Assembly: GCA_050299335.1 (NCBI GenBank)
Contig: JBNKVT010000042.1
Location: 14,901-78,900 of the forward strand
Length of the DNA: 64,000 nucleotides
From: JBNKVT01 sp050299335
Lineage (GTDB): Bacteria; Pseudomonadota; Alphaproteobacteria; Rhodobacterales; Rhodobacteraceae
Reading direction: 5' to 3'
Below, piece after piece: positions 1-8,296 of the stretch (position 1 is its first letter; every line of letters starts with the position of its first letter). A model generated the notes under the pieces. That model searched no databases. It saw only the letters and a list, made by a program, of their open reading frames with translations, and was not told where the DNA came from. Both the position numbers and the translations under genes were made by a program.

Positions 1-551
1 TTCTGCGCTGGCGGGTCGAGGATGCGCGGCTGCGCGAACGGATCGGCTGGCTGACGCGGCGGGGAGAGGCTCTGCCGGATGTCTCGGACGTGGCGCTCCT
101 GGAGGAACTGGAGGCTTGGCTGGGGCCCTGTCTGGACGGATGCCGGTCGGTCGAGGCGCTGGGCCGGGCCCCGGCCGGCGCGGCGTTGAGGGCCTGGCTG
201 GGATATGAGGTGATGGAACGGGTGGACCGGCTCGCGCCCGACGCGATCCGGGCGGCGACCGGGACGCGTTTGCCGGTGGATTATTCGGGCGAAAGGCCCC
301 AGGTCTCGGTGCGGCTGCAAGAGATGCTCGGCGTGACGGCACATCCGGTGGTGGGGGCCGGGCGGGAACCCGTGGTCATCGAGTTCCTGTCGCCGGCACG
401 GCGGCCGATCCAGACGACGGCGGACCTGCCGGCCTTCTGGGCGGGTTCCTATGCCGAGGTCAGAAAGGAGATGCGGGGGCGCTATCCGAAACATGACTGG
501 CCGGAAAATCCGGGAGAAGCGGTGGCGACGCGCCGGCTGAAGCCGCGATAG
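1..551 (+). CDS. hrpB: ATP-dependent helicase HrpB, C-terminal part (cut by window edge)
   Basis: The reading frame is open from the first bases (first full codon at position 3) to the TAG at 549-551, so this is the last ~183 residues of a longer gene. The tail carries the signature of the HrpB C-terminal domain: FLSPARRPIQTTADL, then FWAGSY, EVRKEMRGRYPKH and DWPENP, ending in a basic RRLKPR. HrpB is a DEAH-box RNA/DNA helicase-like ATPase of uncertain role; the helicase motifs themselves lie outside the window. The identification is from family knowledge of the tail only. Confidence 0.85.
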   Translation, partial: LRWRVEDARLRERIGWLTRRGEALPDVSDVALLEELEAWLGPCLDGCRSVEALGRAPAGAALRAWLGYEVMERVDRLAPDAIRAATGTRLPVDYSGERPQVSVRLQEMLGVTAHPVVGAGREPVVIEFLSPARRPIQTTADLPAFWAGSYAEVRKEMRGRYPKHDWPENPGEAVATRRLKPR

Positions 552-1129
552 ATCCGGCTTTTATGTCGTCGGCATTGCCAGGTTGAGATGCTTCACCCAG
601 CTATCGCGGGGCGCCGCCCGCGCCTCCGGGACGATCGGAGAGAACCACACCGGCACAGGGCACCGACCCTGGAGGCGACATATGGACCCTTCCGGCAATG
701 TGGCTCCACCCCCCCAGGTCAGCGCATTCGTGTTTGGTACGCCGGAAATGTGGTGCATTTCAAAGTGTCGCGGAACCGGCCCCAACCCGGACCTTCGCCC
801 TCCGCCCCGCTCAAAACCTGTCCGGTGCGATCCGCGACCCAAGCCTGGCCCATCCCTCCGGCGCGCTGCCGACACAGGCTGAAAGCGGCTCGCTCGGACG
901 TGACTTTACCATGAAGTGATCCGCCGAGTGCTTCGGACGGTACCCATCCTGGGTCGGGCTTAACCTTGATTTCTGGGACGAGGCCGCGCGTATCCGGACT
1001 TTAAGTAATCGGGATCAAGGTCCGCTTTTCAGAGGATAATCTGATTAGTAATTAGTCATTCTTTAGAAACCATTTTTGATTTACCTTCGCGCCACCGGCC
1101 CTTGGTTAACGCAATTTCAGGGAGAGATC
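552..1129. other. Intergenic region with the glutamate dehydrogenase promoter area
   Basis: No convincing gene in 578 bp. Short ORFs of 73-108 codons on both strands have low-complexity, Arg/Pro-rich translations without a recognisable domain or a good ribosome site. The last ~120 bp before the dehydrogenase (about 1000-1110) are clearly AT-rich compared with the surroundings and include a near-palindrome, TGATTAGTAATTAGTCA around 1040-1058, as expected of a promoter/operator region; no convincing -35/-10 pair was fixed. Confidence 0.4.
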
Positions 1130-2560
1130 ATGAACGTCCAGAACGAGCCCACCTTCCGCCAGTCCGTCGATGCGATGTTCACCCGCGCGGTGGCGCTCAT
1201 GGATCTTCCACCGGGGCTCGAAGAAAAGATCCGGGTCTGTAATGCCACCTATACGGTGCGGTTCGGGGTGCGACTCCGCGGTCAGATCCAGACATTTACC
1301 GGCTACCGTGCCGTGCATTCGGAGCATATGGAGCCGGTCAAGGGCGGTATCCGTTATGCGATGAGTGTCAATCAGGACGAGGTCGAGGCGCTGGCCGCAC
1401 TGATGACCTATAAATGCGCCCTGGTCGAGACGCCCTTCGGCGGCTCGAAAGGCGGGCTCTGCATCGATCCCAGGGAATGGGAACCTCATGAACTGGAACA
1501 GATCACAAGGCGCTTTGCCTATGAACTGATCAAGCGCGATCTCATCAACCCGGCCCAGAACGTGCCAGCCCCCGATATGGGCACCGGCGAGCGCGAGATG
1601 GCCTGGATTGCCGACCAGTACCGGCGGATGAACACGACCGACATCAACTCGGCGGCCTGCGTGACCGGCAAACCGCCCCATGCCGGCGGTATCGCGGGCA
1701 GGGTCGAGGCGACCGGGCGCGGGGTCGAATACGCGCTGCAGGAGTTTTTCCGCCATCCCGAAGACAAGCGGCTGGCGGGGATGTCCGGCGATCTCGACGG
1801 CAAGCGGGTGATCGTTCAGGGGCTCGGGAATGTGGGCTATCACGCGGCGAAATTCGTCTCGGAAGAAGACGGGGCGAAGGTGATCGGCGTGATCGAACGC
1901 GACGGCGCGATCATGAACGAGGACGGGATCGATATCGAGGCTTTATCGCAGCATATCCGCGAAACCGGGGGCGTGGCCGGGTTCGCGGGCGGCAAATACA
2001 CCCAGAACGGCCCCGGGGCGCTGGAAGAGGAGTGCGATATTCTCATTCCGGCGGCGCTGGAGGGGGTGATCAACCTCGACAATGCCGCAAGGATCAAAGC
2101 GCCCTTGATCATCGAGGCCGCGAACGGGCCGGTGACGGCGGGGGCGGACGAGATCCTGCGCAAGAAGGGAACCGTGATCATTCCCGACATGTTTGCCAAT
2201 GCCGGCGGGGTGACGGTGTCCTATTTCGAATGGGTGAAGAATCTCAGCCATATCCGGTTTGGCCGGATGCAGCGGCGCCAGGAAGAAGCCCGGCACCTGA
2301 TCCTCGTCAACGAGCTGGAGCGGCTGTCGAGCGCGGCGGAAGTCAAATGGACCCTGTCGGACGGGTTCAAGCAGAAATACCTGCGCGGTGCGGGGGAACT
2401 GGAACTGGTGCGCTCTGGGCTGGATGACACGATGCGGGCCTCCTATCAGGCGATGCGGGAGATGTGGCATGGCCGTGAGGACGTGCACGATCTGCGGGTG
2501 GCGGCCTATCTCGTGTCGATCGGACGCATTGCGACGGCCTATACATCGAAAGGGCTCTGA
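1130..2560 (+). CDS. Glu/Leu/Phe/Val dehydrogenase family protein (glutamate dehydrogenase)
   Basis: 476 residues starting at the ATG at 1130, preceded by an AGGGAGAG ribosome site; an in-frame start at 1076 would add 18 unconserved residues. The N-terminal dimerisation/substrate domain has PVKGGIRY and the PFGGSKGG motif (102-109) with the catalytic lysine. The Rossmann NAD(P) domain has GLGNVG (231-236), followed by EAANGPVT and the conserved PDMFANAGGVTVSYFEW. The enzyme oxidatively deaminates glutamate to 2-oxoglutarate (or aminates in reverse) in the cytosol. The ~475-residue length and the sequence style fit the hexameric GDH class. Cofactor preference cannot be told by eye. It stands alone, 185 bp before the next gene. 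Confidence 0.92.
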   Translation: MNVQNEPTFRQSVDAMFTRAVALMDLPPGLEEKIRVCNATYTVRFGVRLRGQIQTFTGYRAVHSEHMEPVKGGIRYAMSVNQDEVEALAALMTYKCALVETPFGGSKGGLCIDPREWEPHELEQITRRFAYELIKRDLINPAQNVPAPDMGTGEREMAWIADQYRRMNTTDINSAACVTGKPPHAGGIAGRVEATGRGVEYALQEFFRHPEDKRLAGMSGDLDGKRVIVQGLGNVGYHAAKFVSEEDGAKVIGVIERDGAIMNEDGIDIEALSQHIRETGGVAGFAGGKYTQNGPGALEEECDILIPAALEGVINLDNAARIKAPLIIEAANGPVTAGADEILRKKGTVIIPDMFANAGGVTVSYFEWVKNLSHIRFGRMQRRQEEARHLILVNELERLSSAAEVKWTLSDGFKQKYLRGAGELELVRSGLDDTMRASYQAMREMWHGREDVHDLRVAAYLVSIGRIATAYTSKGL

Positions 2561-2745
2561 GAGGGGTCGGTTGCAGGCGACGCGGTCCGTGGCGTGATCC
2601 TGAAGCAAGGCAGGGTTGAACTCACCTTGCATTCGCGATCACGCCATGGATGGTCTTGATCTGAAAAGGTATTGGATTCAGCGGTTTGGCGGGAAGTTTC
2701 GCCAGATGCGTCTAACGTCATGACCACAACAAAGGGAGATGGTTC

Positions 2746-3186
2746 ATGACGAGACTGGCAAAAGCGGGCGCGGTGGCCTTCGGGCTTTGGGGGGCGCTGC
2801 ACGTGGTGGGCGGCGCGGGCATCCTCGCCGGGCTGTCGCGCGGCGTGGCGGAGGGCTACGGGGTCTACCAGAATGCCGACGGGCCGTTTCCGGCGGTCGC
2901 CGGGGCGGTGTTGGGATATCTGGCCTATGCGTTCCTGTGCCTGGGACTTGCGGCCACGATCATCGCGATCCGCTGGAACTGGCGCAATTCCGAGGCCGGG
3001 CTGGCGGTCAATACGGTGATGATCGGACTGACCGAGATCGGATTGGTCGTGTTTCTGATCCTGCCGGGATATGTGCCGGTTTCCGAGGCGCTGCCGGGAT
3101 TTGTGTTCTATATTGCCGGGATCGTACTCGGCGGGTTGGCCTGCAGGGGAGAGCATGGAAACGCATCCGCAAGAAAACCTGCTTGA
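2746..3186 (+). CDS. Small four-helix integral membrane protein, function unknown
   Basis: 146 residues with about four hydrophobic segments (roughly 8-30, 48-72, 88-108 and 116-136) joined by short loops; the start ATG at 2746 follows an AAAGGGAG ribosome site. It resembles small uncharacterised DUF-type membrane proteins of alphaproteobacteria, but no family was recognised. Its end overlaps the start of the sigma factor gene by 32 bp, so the two are almost certainly co-transcribed. A role next to an ECF sigma factor (membrane sensor or regulated target) is only suggested by this arrangement; it has none of the features of a zinc-binding anti-sigma factor. Confidence 0.75.
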   Translation: MTRLAKAGAVAFGLWGALHVVGGAGILAGLSRGVAEGYGVYQNADGPFPAVAGAVLGYLAYAFLCLGLAATIIAIRWNWRNSEAGLAVNTVMIGLTEIGLVVFLILPGYVPVSEALPGFVFYIAGIVLGGLACRGEHGNASARKPA

Positions 3187-4024
3187 TGCTGCGCGCGGCG
3201 GCGATGCCGCGGCATTCTCGCGTCTGGTCGAACCGCATCTGCCGCGCCTCAGGCGGGTGGTCCGCCGGATGGTCGGACATCCCGAGGACAGCGAAGACAT
3301 CGTGCAGGAGGCGCTGGTCAAGGCCTGGGCCGGGCTGGAGGGGTTCCGCGGTGAGGCGGTCCTTTCCACCTGGCTGACCTCGATCGCGGCGCGGGCGGCG
3401 GTAGATTTCCTGCGTTCGCAGAAACGCTGGCGGGCCGAGGCGCAGGTGGCCTATGCCAATCTCTGCGCCGGGGATGAGGCGCTGTCGGGCGAGGTCATGG
3501 CGGCGGTCTCGACGCCGGATTTCGCCTATGAGGTGCGCGAGCATATCGCCTATTGCTTTACCTGTGTGGGACGGTCCCTGCCGCCGGACGAACTGGCGGC
3601 GCTGGTTCTGCGGGACGTGGCCGGACTGTCGGCGCGCGAGGCGCGGACGGTGCTGGGGGTCTCGGATTCGGTGCTGCGCCACAGGCTGGCGGCGGCGCGC
3701 GGGGCGATGCAGGATCGGTATGAGGGCCTCTGTGCCCTGGTATCGAAGACCGGGATCTGCCACCAGTGCAAGGGATTGCAGATGGTGGCCGCCGAGGGGT
3801 GCCGGGGCGGGGCGTTTCCCGATATCGCCGATTTCGCCGACCGCTGCGCTGTGGTGCGCGAGGCCGAGCCGGGCTCGATGAAGGGGTTGCATGACGTGTT
3901 CTGGCGGCGGACGAAGGAAATCGAGGCGGCGGGCCGGGGATCGGTCCTGCCCGAAAGCGGATGCGGAGAGGATGATGGTGAAGAGATTGCCGCTGCCGAA
4001 GCGGTTCAATGCGGCGCTGAGTGA
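3155..4024 (+). CDS. ECF-type sigma-70 factor with Cys-rich C-terminal extension
   Basis: 289 residues from the ATG at 3155 (ribosome site AGGGGAG; upstream in-frame starts are inside the preceding gene). Region 2 is clear: GHPEDSEDIVQEALVKAW and FRGEAVLSTWLTSIAARAAVDFLRS (split here into two stretches). Region 4 is SLPPDELAALVLRDVAGLSA followed by the helix-turn-helix VLGVSDSVLRHRLAAARGAM. After the sigma domains comes an unusual tail of ~90 residues with GICHQCKGLQ and later CRGG and DRC, i.e. several cysteines that could bind metal or respond to redox. The factor would direct RNA polymerase to a small stress regulon. Overlaps both neighbours, so the three genes form one unit. Confidence 0.88.
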   Translation: METHPQENLLDAARGGDAAAFSRLVEPHLPRLRRVVRRMVGHPEDSEDIVQEALVKAWAGLEGFRGEAVLSTWLTSIAARAAVDFLRSQKRWRAEAQVAYANLCAGDEALSGEVMAAVSTPDFAYEVREHIAYCFTCVGRSLPPDELAALVLRDVAGLSAREARTVLGVSDSVLRHRLAAARGAMQDRYEGLCALVSKTGICHQCKGLQMVAAEGCRGGAFPDIADFADRCAVVREAEPGSMKGLHDVFWRRTKEIEAAGRGSVLPESGCGEDDGEEIAAAEAVQCGAE

Positions 4025-4202
4025 GAAGGCCTATGAGCGGCTGCGGGCGCTGAATGCGGAATGGGGACTGGGCAACAACTACCTGCTGGTTGTGTTGCTG
4101 GAGAACCTGGACCGGATCGCCGAGCCCGAGGCGCTGGAAGCGGTGTTCCGTGAATTCGTCGCGGAATATGGAGCGCCGAAGAGCGGGATGACGTCCGGGT
4201 AA
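3972..4202 (+). CDS. Small helical protein, ribbon-helix-helix-like, overlapping the sigma factor gene
   Basis: 76 residues, starting MMVKRLPLPKRFNAAL at 3972 with a GGAGAGG ribosome site inside the end of the sigma gene (53-bp overlap in another frame). The short beta-like start followed by SEKAYERLRALNAEWGLGNNY and LLVVLLENLDRI resembles the fold of small ribbon-helix-helix regulators, where the helices follow a basic strand, but the match is by eye only. The codon pattern and good start support a real gene rather than a shadow of the sigma gene. It may be an auxiliary regulator of the same operon. Confidence 0.6.
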   Translation: MMVKRLPLPKRFNAALSEKAYERLRALNAEWGLGNNYLLVVLLENLDRIAEPEALEAVFREFVAEYGAPKSGMTSG

Positions 4203-4290
4203 CGGGGCTGGCGGCGTGCCGCTTTCTTTGCAGAGACCTCAGCGAAACTATTGGGATTCACGGGGATTCGGGGGTGGTGCATGATTTGGC

Positions 4291-4497
4291 ATGAGACAGA
4301 GCTTCAGCACCCAACCCGCCCTCTTCGCTCCGCAGGAGCTGTTCGATCATCCCGCGCTGACGGCGCTCGATCATGTGGAGGCGCTGATCGACTGGCCGCA
4401 GATCGAGGCGTTCTTGCCGCGTGGCGAGGACAGGCGCCGGACCGGGCGGCCGGGATATCCGGCGCTGACGCTGTTTCGGGCGCTGCTGCTTGGGTGA
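4291..4497 (+). pseudogene. IS5-family transposase, N-terminal remnant
   Basis: Encodes MRQSFSTQPALFAPQEL, DHPALTALDHVEALIDW, and GRPGYPALTLFRALLLG, the typical start of IS5-group DDE transposases (domain DUF772). The frame stops immediately afterwards with TGA, exactly where a hairpin repeat element begins, so about 80% of the transposase is missing here. A matching C-terminal scrap in the same orientation lies at 4826-4942. Confidence 0.8.
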
Positions 4498-4600
4498 GGG
4501 GCGTCCCGGAAACCGTCCGGGGGAAGGGTGAATGCCGTCTCGGAAACTGTCCGGCGGACAGTTTCAGGCAGGAACGCGCGGAGCGCCGGAGATCAGCCCC
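4498..4600 (-). repeat. Hairpin repeat family B, copy 1 (with duplicated right half)
   Basis: Contains a perfect inverted repeat GAAACTGTCC-GGC-GGACAGTTTC at 4543-4565. Read on the minus strand, the flanks (gcgctc.gcgcg before, gagacggcattcaccc after) align with copies at 11556-11618 and 28894-28965. The right half (ggacggtttcc..gacgcc..tcaccc) occurs twice in tandem in this copy. It lies between two transposase remnants. Confidence 0.7.
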
Positions 4601-4620
4601 GAACGGGCGGCAACTGTAAT

Positions 4621-4824
4621 CTAGGCAGCGGTCTCGTTGTAATCTGAGTTTGTGGCCAGCATGGCATTGAGGCATGTCAGAAGCTTCGGCGCCGTTGCGA
4701 TGATGGCTGTTTTTGTGGCTTTGCCCTTGTCAGTGAGATTGCGCCTGTATGCCTTGAATCGCGGACTGCTGCGGGATGCCTGAAAGGCCGCGATATAGAG
4801 AAGCGAACGGCCCTGGCAACGGCA
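4621..4824 (-). pseudogene. IS110-family transposase, C-terminal remnant
   Basis: On the minus strand the frame reads CRCQGRSLLYIAAFQASR, SSPRFKAYRRNL, GKATKTAIIATAPKLLT and CLNAMLAT, the standard end of IS110/IS116/IS902 (transposase_20) proteins, stopping at 4621. The upstream part of the transposase is absent: sequence beyond ~4825 belongs to another element on the other strand. Non-functional fragment. Confidence 0.8.
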
Positions 4825-4825
4825 C

Positions 4826-4942
4826 TGGGGCCTGTGCCGGACCCGGTTCCTGGGGCAGGCGAAGATGCACATCCTGACCGCCCTCGCGGCCATAGGCTGG
4901 AACCTGTGGAAAGGCGCGCGGTTCCGAACCCTCTACGGCTGA
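4826..4942 (+). pseudogene. IS5-like transposase, C-terminal remnant
   Basis: The plus frame ending at the TGA 4940-4942 reads RFLGQAKMHILTALAAIGWN then LWKGARFRTLYG, which resembles the C-terminal helix of IS5/IS1182-type transposases (RGL.KVR.H..L.A...NL.R). Same strand as the N-terminal remnant at 4291; an IS110 scrap and a hairpin repeat lie between them, so one element appears to have been broken up and mostly deleted. Confidence 0.55.
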
Positions 4943-5438
4943 TCGGCCCAGAGAACCTCCCTATAGCATTTTGCGCCAAATCGAATTCATTCCAAACCGC
5001 GAACGCATTTGCTACGCAAACGCTGTCTCGCGGATCGGAATGAATAAGTGAATCCGGTCAGGCGCAAAGCGCTCTAAAAGACCCGCTAAGGCCCGCCGAG
5101 AATGGGGCGAACCCCTCAGCGAGCGACCTCTAGCTGCCCTCAAATTATCCAAAATTCAAAACAACGGCAGGAACCCGTGTTTCACTGAAATCTCATGATA
5201 GAATTCGGTTCTTCACCGCAAGCTGACTGGCGGCACCACGGACAGTCGTTTGCCACAAGACCTGTGAGACACGGCAACCCACCGTTAACGTCTCGTCAAC
5301 CTCGACGTGGCCACCATACATCAATCGCCGCGCGTCCGGACCCAGAGATCAAATCCCGGCAACCCCACGCCGATGTGATTGCAACGAACCCGCTGAGACC
5401 TTAGATTGCCCCAACCCCATTTTCAGGAGCCCAGCCCA
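4943..5438. other. Gene-free stretch before the TPR gene
   Basis: About 500 bp with no supportable gene. It holds the palindromic element described separately at 4963-5076 and then the upstream region of the TPR protein gene. Codon-like structure is absent and the few ORFs under 70 codons have no ribosome site. Confidence 0.5.
4963..5076. repeat. Long imperfect palindrome, MITE-like
   Basis: The outer arms tatagcattttgcgcc (4963-4978) and ggcgcaaagcgctcta (5061-5076) are inverted copies with about 13 of 16 matches. The next inward blocks, attcattccaaaccgcgaac and its counterpart around 5027-5046, also match inverted, and the centre gcatttgctacgcaaacgc folds on itself. The whole ~114 bp can therefore form one long hairpin. 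It has no coding capacity and lies beside IS remnants, which suggests a miniature mobile or REP-like element. Confidence 0.6.
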
Positions 5439-7157
5439 GTGCCTCACCCCGTAGCCCGCCCGCTCCTTGCCGCTCTTGTTGCAGCGATGCTCGTCGCCGG
5501 TGCCCCGCAGACACAGGCCGAAAGCTTCTCCGGTGCCTATCTCGCGGGCATGCAGGCCGATATCCGCAACGACTATACCGCCTCGGCCCTCTACTATTCA
5601 CGTGCCCTGCTCGACGACCCGGCGAATCCGGTGCTCTTGCAATCCGCCATGGTCGCCCATGTCGCCGCCGGCAATTTCCCTGCCGCCGCCGCCGTTGCGC
5701 GCAAGATGCAGGCCACCGACCCTGACAATCAGATCATCGGCCTGGTGCTTTTGGCAGATACTCTGGCAGGTGGCGATTTCTCCGCCGCAGCCGAAGTCGT
5801 CGCCCATGAAGGCTACGAGCTGAACCCGCTCCTCGCCGATCTCGCCCATGGCTGGATAGAAATCGCCATGGACAATACCGGGGCAGGCCAGGACATCTTC
5901 AACCGGATGAACGCCAATGATGCGCTGACCCTCTATGGCCAGTACAACAAGGCCCTGTCGCTGGCCCTGTCCGGCGAATACGCCGCCGCAGCGGCGCTGA
6001 TGTCGGGTGGAACGGACGGGCCGTTGCATCTGTCGCGCGCGGCCATCGTCGCCCATGTCACCATGCTTTCTCAGGCTGGGAACACCGAAGCCGCGCTGCA
6101 GGTGATCGAGGATGCGCTTGCGGGCGGCTTTGCCGATCGCGAGCTCCAGGACATGCGCGACCGCCTGAGCGATGGCGAGACCCTGCCCTTCACCACCGTC
6201 ACCAGACCCGAGGACGGTGTGGCGGATGCCTATCTCGTCCTCGCCTCGGCGCTCACCCGCGAGAATGCCGACCGCTTCGCACTGCTCTATGGCCGGCTTG
6301 CCACCCATATCCGGCCCGATTTCGACGAGGCCAAGATTACCGTCGGCGAGATCCTCGCCCGCCAGCAGCAGTTCGACCTCGCCGCCGGCGCCTATGCCGG
6401 GGTCGCCCCTGAATCGCCGTGGTTCACCTCTGCCGAGATCGGGCGCGCCAACGCGCTGAACGCCTCGGAACGCACCGACGCTGCCATCGAGGTGCTGGAG
6501 AACCTCGCCCGTGCCAATCCGGACGACATCTCGATCCAGACGGCACTGGCCGATACCTTGCGCACCTCCGAGCGGTTCGATGAGGCCGCGAAGGTCTATG
6601 AACGCGCCGTAGCGCTGGTCGAAGAGGAAAATCCCAGCCACTGGGTGCTCTACTATTCGCGCGGCATCGCCTATGAGCGTACCGACCAATGGGACAAGGC
6701 CGAGGCCGATTTCCGTCACGCGCTGGACCTGCAGCCTGACCAGCCGCTGGTCCTGAACTATCTCGGCTATTCCCTTGTCGAGCTTCGGCGCGATCTCGAC
6801 GAGGCGCAGGAGATGATCGAGAAGGCTGTCGCCGCGCGGCCGGATGACGGCTATATCACCGACTCGCTCGGCTGGGTGCTTTACCGGGTCGGCAAATACG
6901 AGGAGGCGGTGCCCTATATGGAAAGGGCCGTCGAATTGCTGCCGGTCGATCCGATCATCAACGACCATCTCGGCGACGTGTTGTGGATGGTCGGCCGCAA
7001 GCGCGAGGCGCAGTTCCAGTGGCGCCGCGCCCTGTCCTTCGAGCCGGAGGAAGAGGACGCCACCCGCATACGTCGCAAGCTCGAAGTCGGCCTCGACATC
7101 GTTCTCGAAGAGGAAAAGGGCCTGAACGAGGAAGCCGCCACCCTTCACGATGGCTAG
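5439..7157 (+). CDS. Exported tetratricopeptide-repeat protein
   Basis: 572 residues from a GTG at 5439, eight bases after CAGGAGC; a TTG at 5406 would add 11 residues with no better site. The start (VARPLLAALVAAMLVAGAPQ, then TQAESF) is a signal peptide with a likely AxA-type cleavage. The rest is a string of TPR helices, clearest in the C-terminal third: FDEAAKVYERAVAL, WDKAEADFRHALDLQPDQP, YLGYSLVELRRDLDEAQEMI, DSLGWVLYRVGKYEEAVPYM and INDHLGDVLWMVGRKREAQF. Such proteins act as periplasmic or outer-membrane scaffolds; the partner is not evident. It overlaps ispE by 8 bp and is co-transcribed with it, an arrangement seen in related bacteria without known functional link. Confidence 0.85.
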   Translation: MPHPVARPLLAALVAAMLVAGAPQTQAESFSGAYLAGMQADIRNDYTASALYYSRALLDDPANPVLLQSAMVAHVAAGNFPAAAAVARKMQATDPDNQIIGLVLLADTLAGGDFSAAAEVVAHEGYELNPLLADLAHGWIEIAMDNTGAGQDIFNRMNANDALTLYGQYNKALSLALSGEYAAAAALMSGGTDGPLHLSRAAIVAHVTMLSQAGNTEAALQVIEDALAGGFADRELQDMRDRLSDGETLPFTTVTRPEDGVADAYLVLASALTRENADRFALLYGRLATHIRPDFDEAKITVGEILARQQQFDLAAGAYAGVAPESPWFTSAEIGRANALNASERTDAAIEVLENLARANPDDISIQTALADTLRTSERFDEAAKVYERAVALVEEENPSHWVLYYSRGIAYERTDQWDKAEADFRHALDLQPDQPLVLNYLGYSLVELRRDLDEAQEMIEKAVAARPDDGYITDSLGWVLYRVGKYEEAVPYMERAVELLPVDPIINDHLGDVLWMVGRKREAQFQWRRALSFEPEEEDATRIRRKLEVGLDIVLEEEKGLNEEAATLHDG

Positions 7158-8058
7158 GCCGCCCGACCGCGCTGCCGACTCGCCGACATCTGCCCTGGCC
7201 ACAGATGCTTCCGGCGCCGGGCCGGGGCAGCGCCTGCGCGAAATAGCCTGCGCCAAGGTCAATCTCGCCCTTCATGTGACCGGCCGTCGCGCCGACGGCT
7301 ATCACCTGCTGCAGTCACTGGTCGCCTTCCCACCGATCGGCGATATCCTAACTGCCGAACCCTGCGACACGCTTCGCCTCACCCTCGACGGGTCCTTCGC
7401 GCGGCGGATGCCGCCGCCGGAAGACAACCTGATCCTGCACGCCGCCCGCTGCCTCGATCCGGAGCTCGGCGCCCATATCACGCTGGAAAAGAACCTCCCC
7501 GTAGCCTCGGGCATCGGCGGCGGTTCCGCAGATGCGGCCGCCACGCTGCGGATGCTCTCTCGCCTCTGGAACCGCCCGATCCCGGAGACGGGCCGCCTAC
7601 TCGGGCTCGGGGCAGATCTGCCGGTCTGCCTCGCCTCCGCGCCCTGCCTCATGCAGGGCATCGGCGAGGACCTCACCCCCTGTCCGCCCCTGCCCGACCT
7701 GGGCATCCTCCTCGTCAATCCTGGCGTCGCAGTTGCGACCGGTGATATTTTTGCCGCCCTTCTCAGCCCGGACCATCCGCCGCTCGACCCGCTGCCGCCC
7801 GATTTCTCTCCTGAAGGCTTCATCGATTGGCTCGCCGCTCAGCGCAACGACCTTCAGCCTGCTGCCGAGGCCCGCGTTCCGGCCATCTCCGAAGTCCTGA
7901 ATGCTCTCACTGCCAGCCCCGCTTGCCTGATCGCGCGCATGTCGGGCTCCGGAAGCACCTGCTTCGCCCTCTTTCCGACCGAAAACGACGCGACCCGCGC
8001 CCATCACCGGCTGGCCATGAACCATCCCGAGTGGTGGAGCGCCGCCGCCCGGCTTTGA
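7150..8058 (+). CDS. ispE: 4-diphosphocytidyl-2-C-methyl-D-erythritol kinase
   Basis: 302 residues. GHMP-kinase features are in order: AKVNLALHVTGRRADGYHLL (35-54, substrate-binding start), the ATP loop LPVASGIGGGSADAAAT (116-132), GADLPVCL, and the late glycine motif ARMSGSGSTCFALF. IspE phosphorylates CDP-methylerythritol in the non-mevalonate isoprenoid pathway in the cytosol. The chosen ATG at 7150 gives an N-terminus about 28 residues longer than usual; the start overlaps the TPR gene, and a later start is possible although no good internal ATG precedes the motif. Confidence 0.93.
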   Translation: MARPPDRAADSPTSALATDASGAGPGQRLREIACAKVNLALHVTGRRADGYHLLQSLVAFPPIGDILTAEPCDTLRLTLDGSFARRMPPPEDNLILHAARCLDPELGAHITLEKNLPVASGIGGGSADAAATLRMLSRLWNRPIPETGRLLGLGADLPVCLASAPCLMQGIGEDLTPCPPLPDLGILLVNPGVAVATGDIFAALLSPDHPPLDPLPPDFSPEGFIDWLAAQRNDLQPAAEARVPAISEVLNALTASPACLIARMSGSGSTCFALFPTENDATRAHHRLAMNHPEWWSAAARL

Positions 8059-8084
8059 CCCTCGTGGACCTGATCGGCGTCGCA

Positions 8085-8130
8085 CCGCTTTCTTTCGAAG
8101 AAAGCGGCCGAAATCTTCGAAAGATTTCGG
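8085..8130 (-). repeat. Double-palindrome repeat family A, copy 1
   Basis: Two adjacent 23-bp palindromes: CCGCTTTC...GAAAGCGG (8085-8107) and CCGAAATC...GATTTCGG (8108-8130). It starts 27 bp after the ispE stop. Other copies: 17420-17465, 43495-43540 and 51153-51198. The order of the two palindromes defines orientation; here it is opposite to the copies at 17420 and 51153. Likely acts as a transcript 3'-end structure or terminator. Confidence 0.85.
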
Positions 8131-8296
8131 TTTCTTCGAAGCCTTCGCAGGCCTGTCCGGCGGGCTCTGCCAGCGCCTCTTGGCCAGACCCCGCGCACCT
8201 TCAGAGAGGCGCAACCGCCAAATGCAGGGCAGGAAGCAGGGTCGATGTTCATCAACTCCAATACCCTCCTCAGGACGGCGTGTGCATCTTGCTCGA

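Noticed and set aside
561..919. Four overlapping ORFs of 73-108 codons on both strands after hrpB
   Set aside because: Translations are Pro/Arg-rich and mutually overlapping, with no domain, no ribosome site and no reason to prefer any frame.
4213..4232. ccgctttctttg just after the small helical gene, resembling half of repeat A
   Set aside because: Only one arm is present and nothing downstream pairs with it; treated as chance or a decayed copy.
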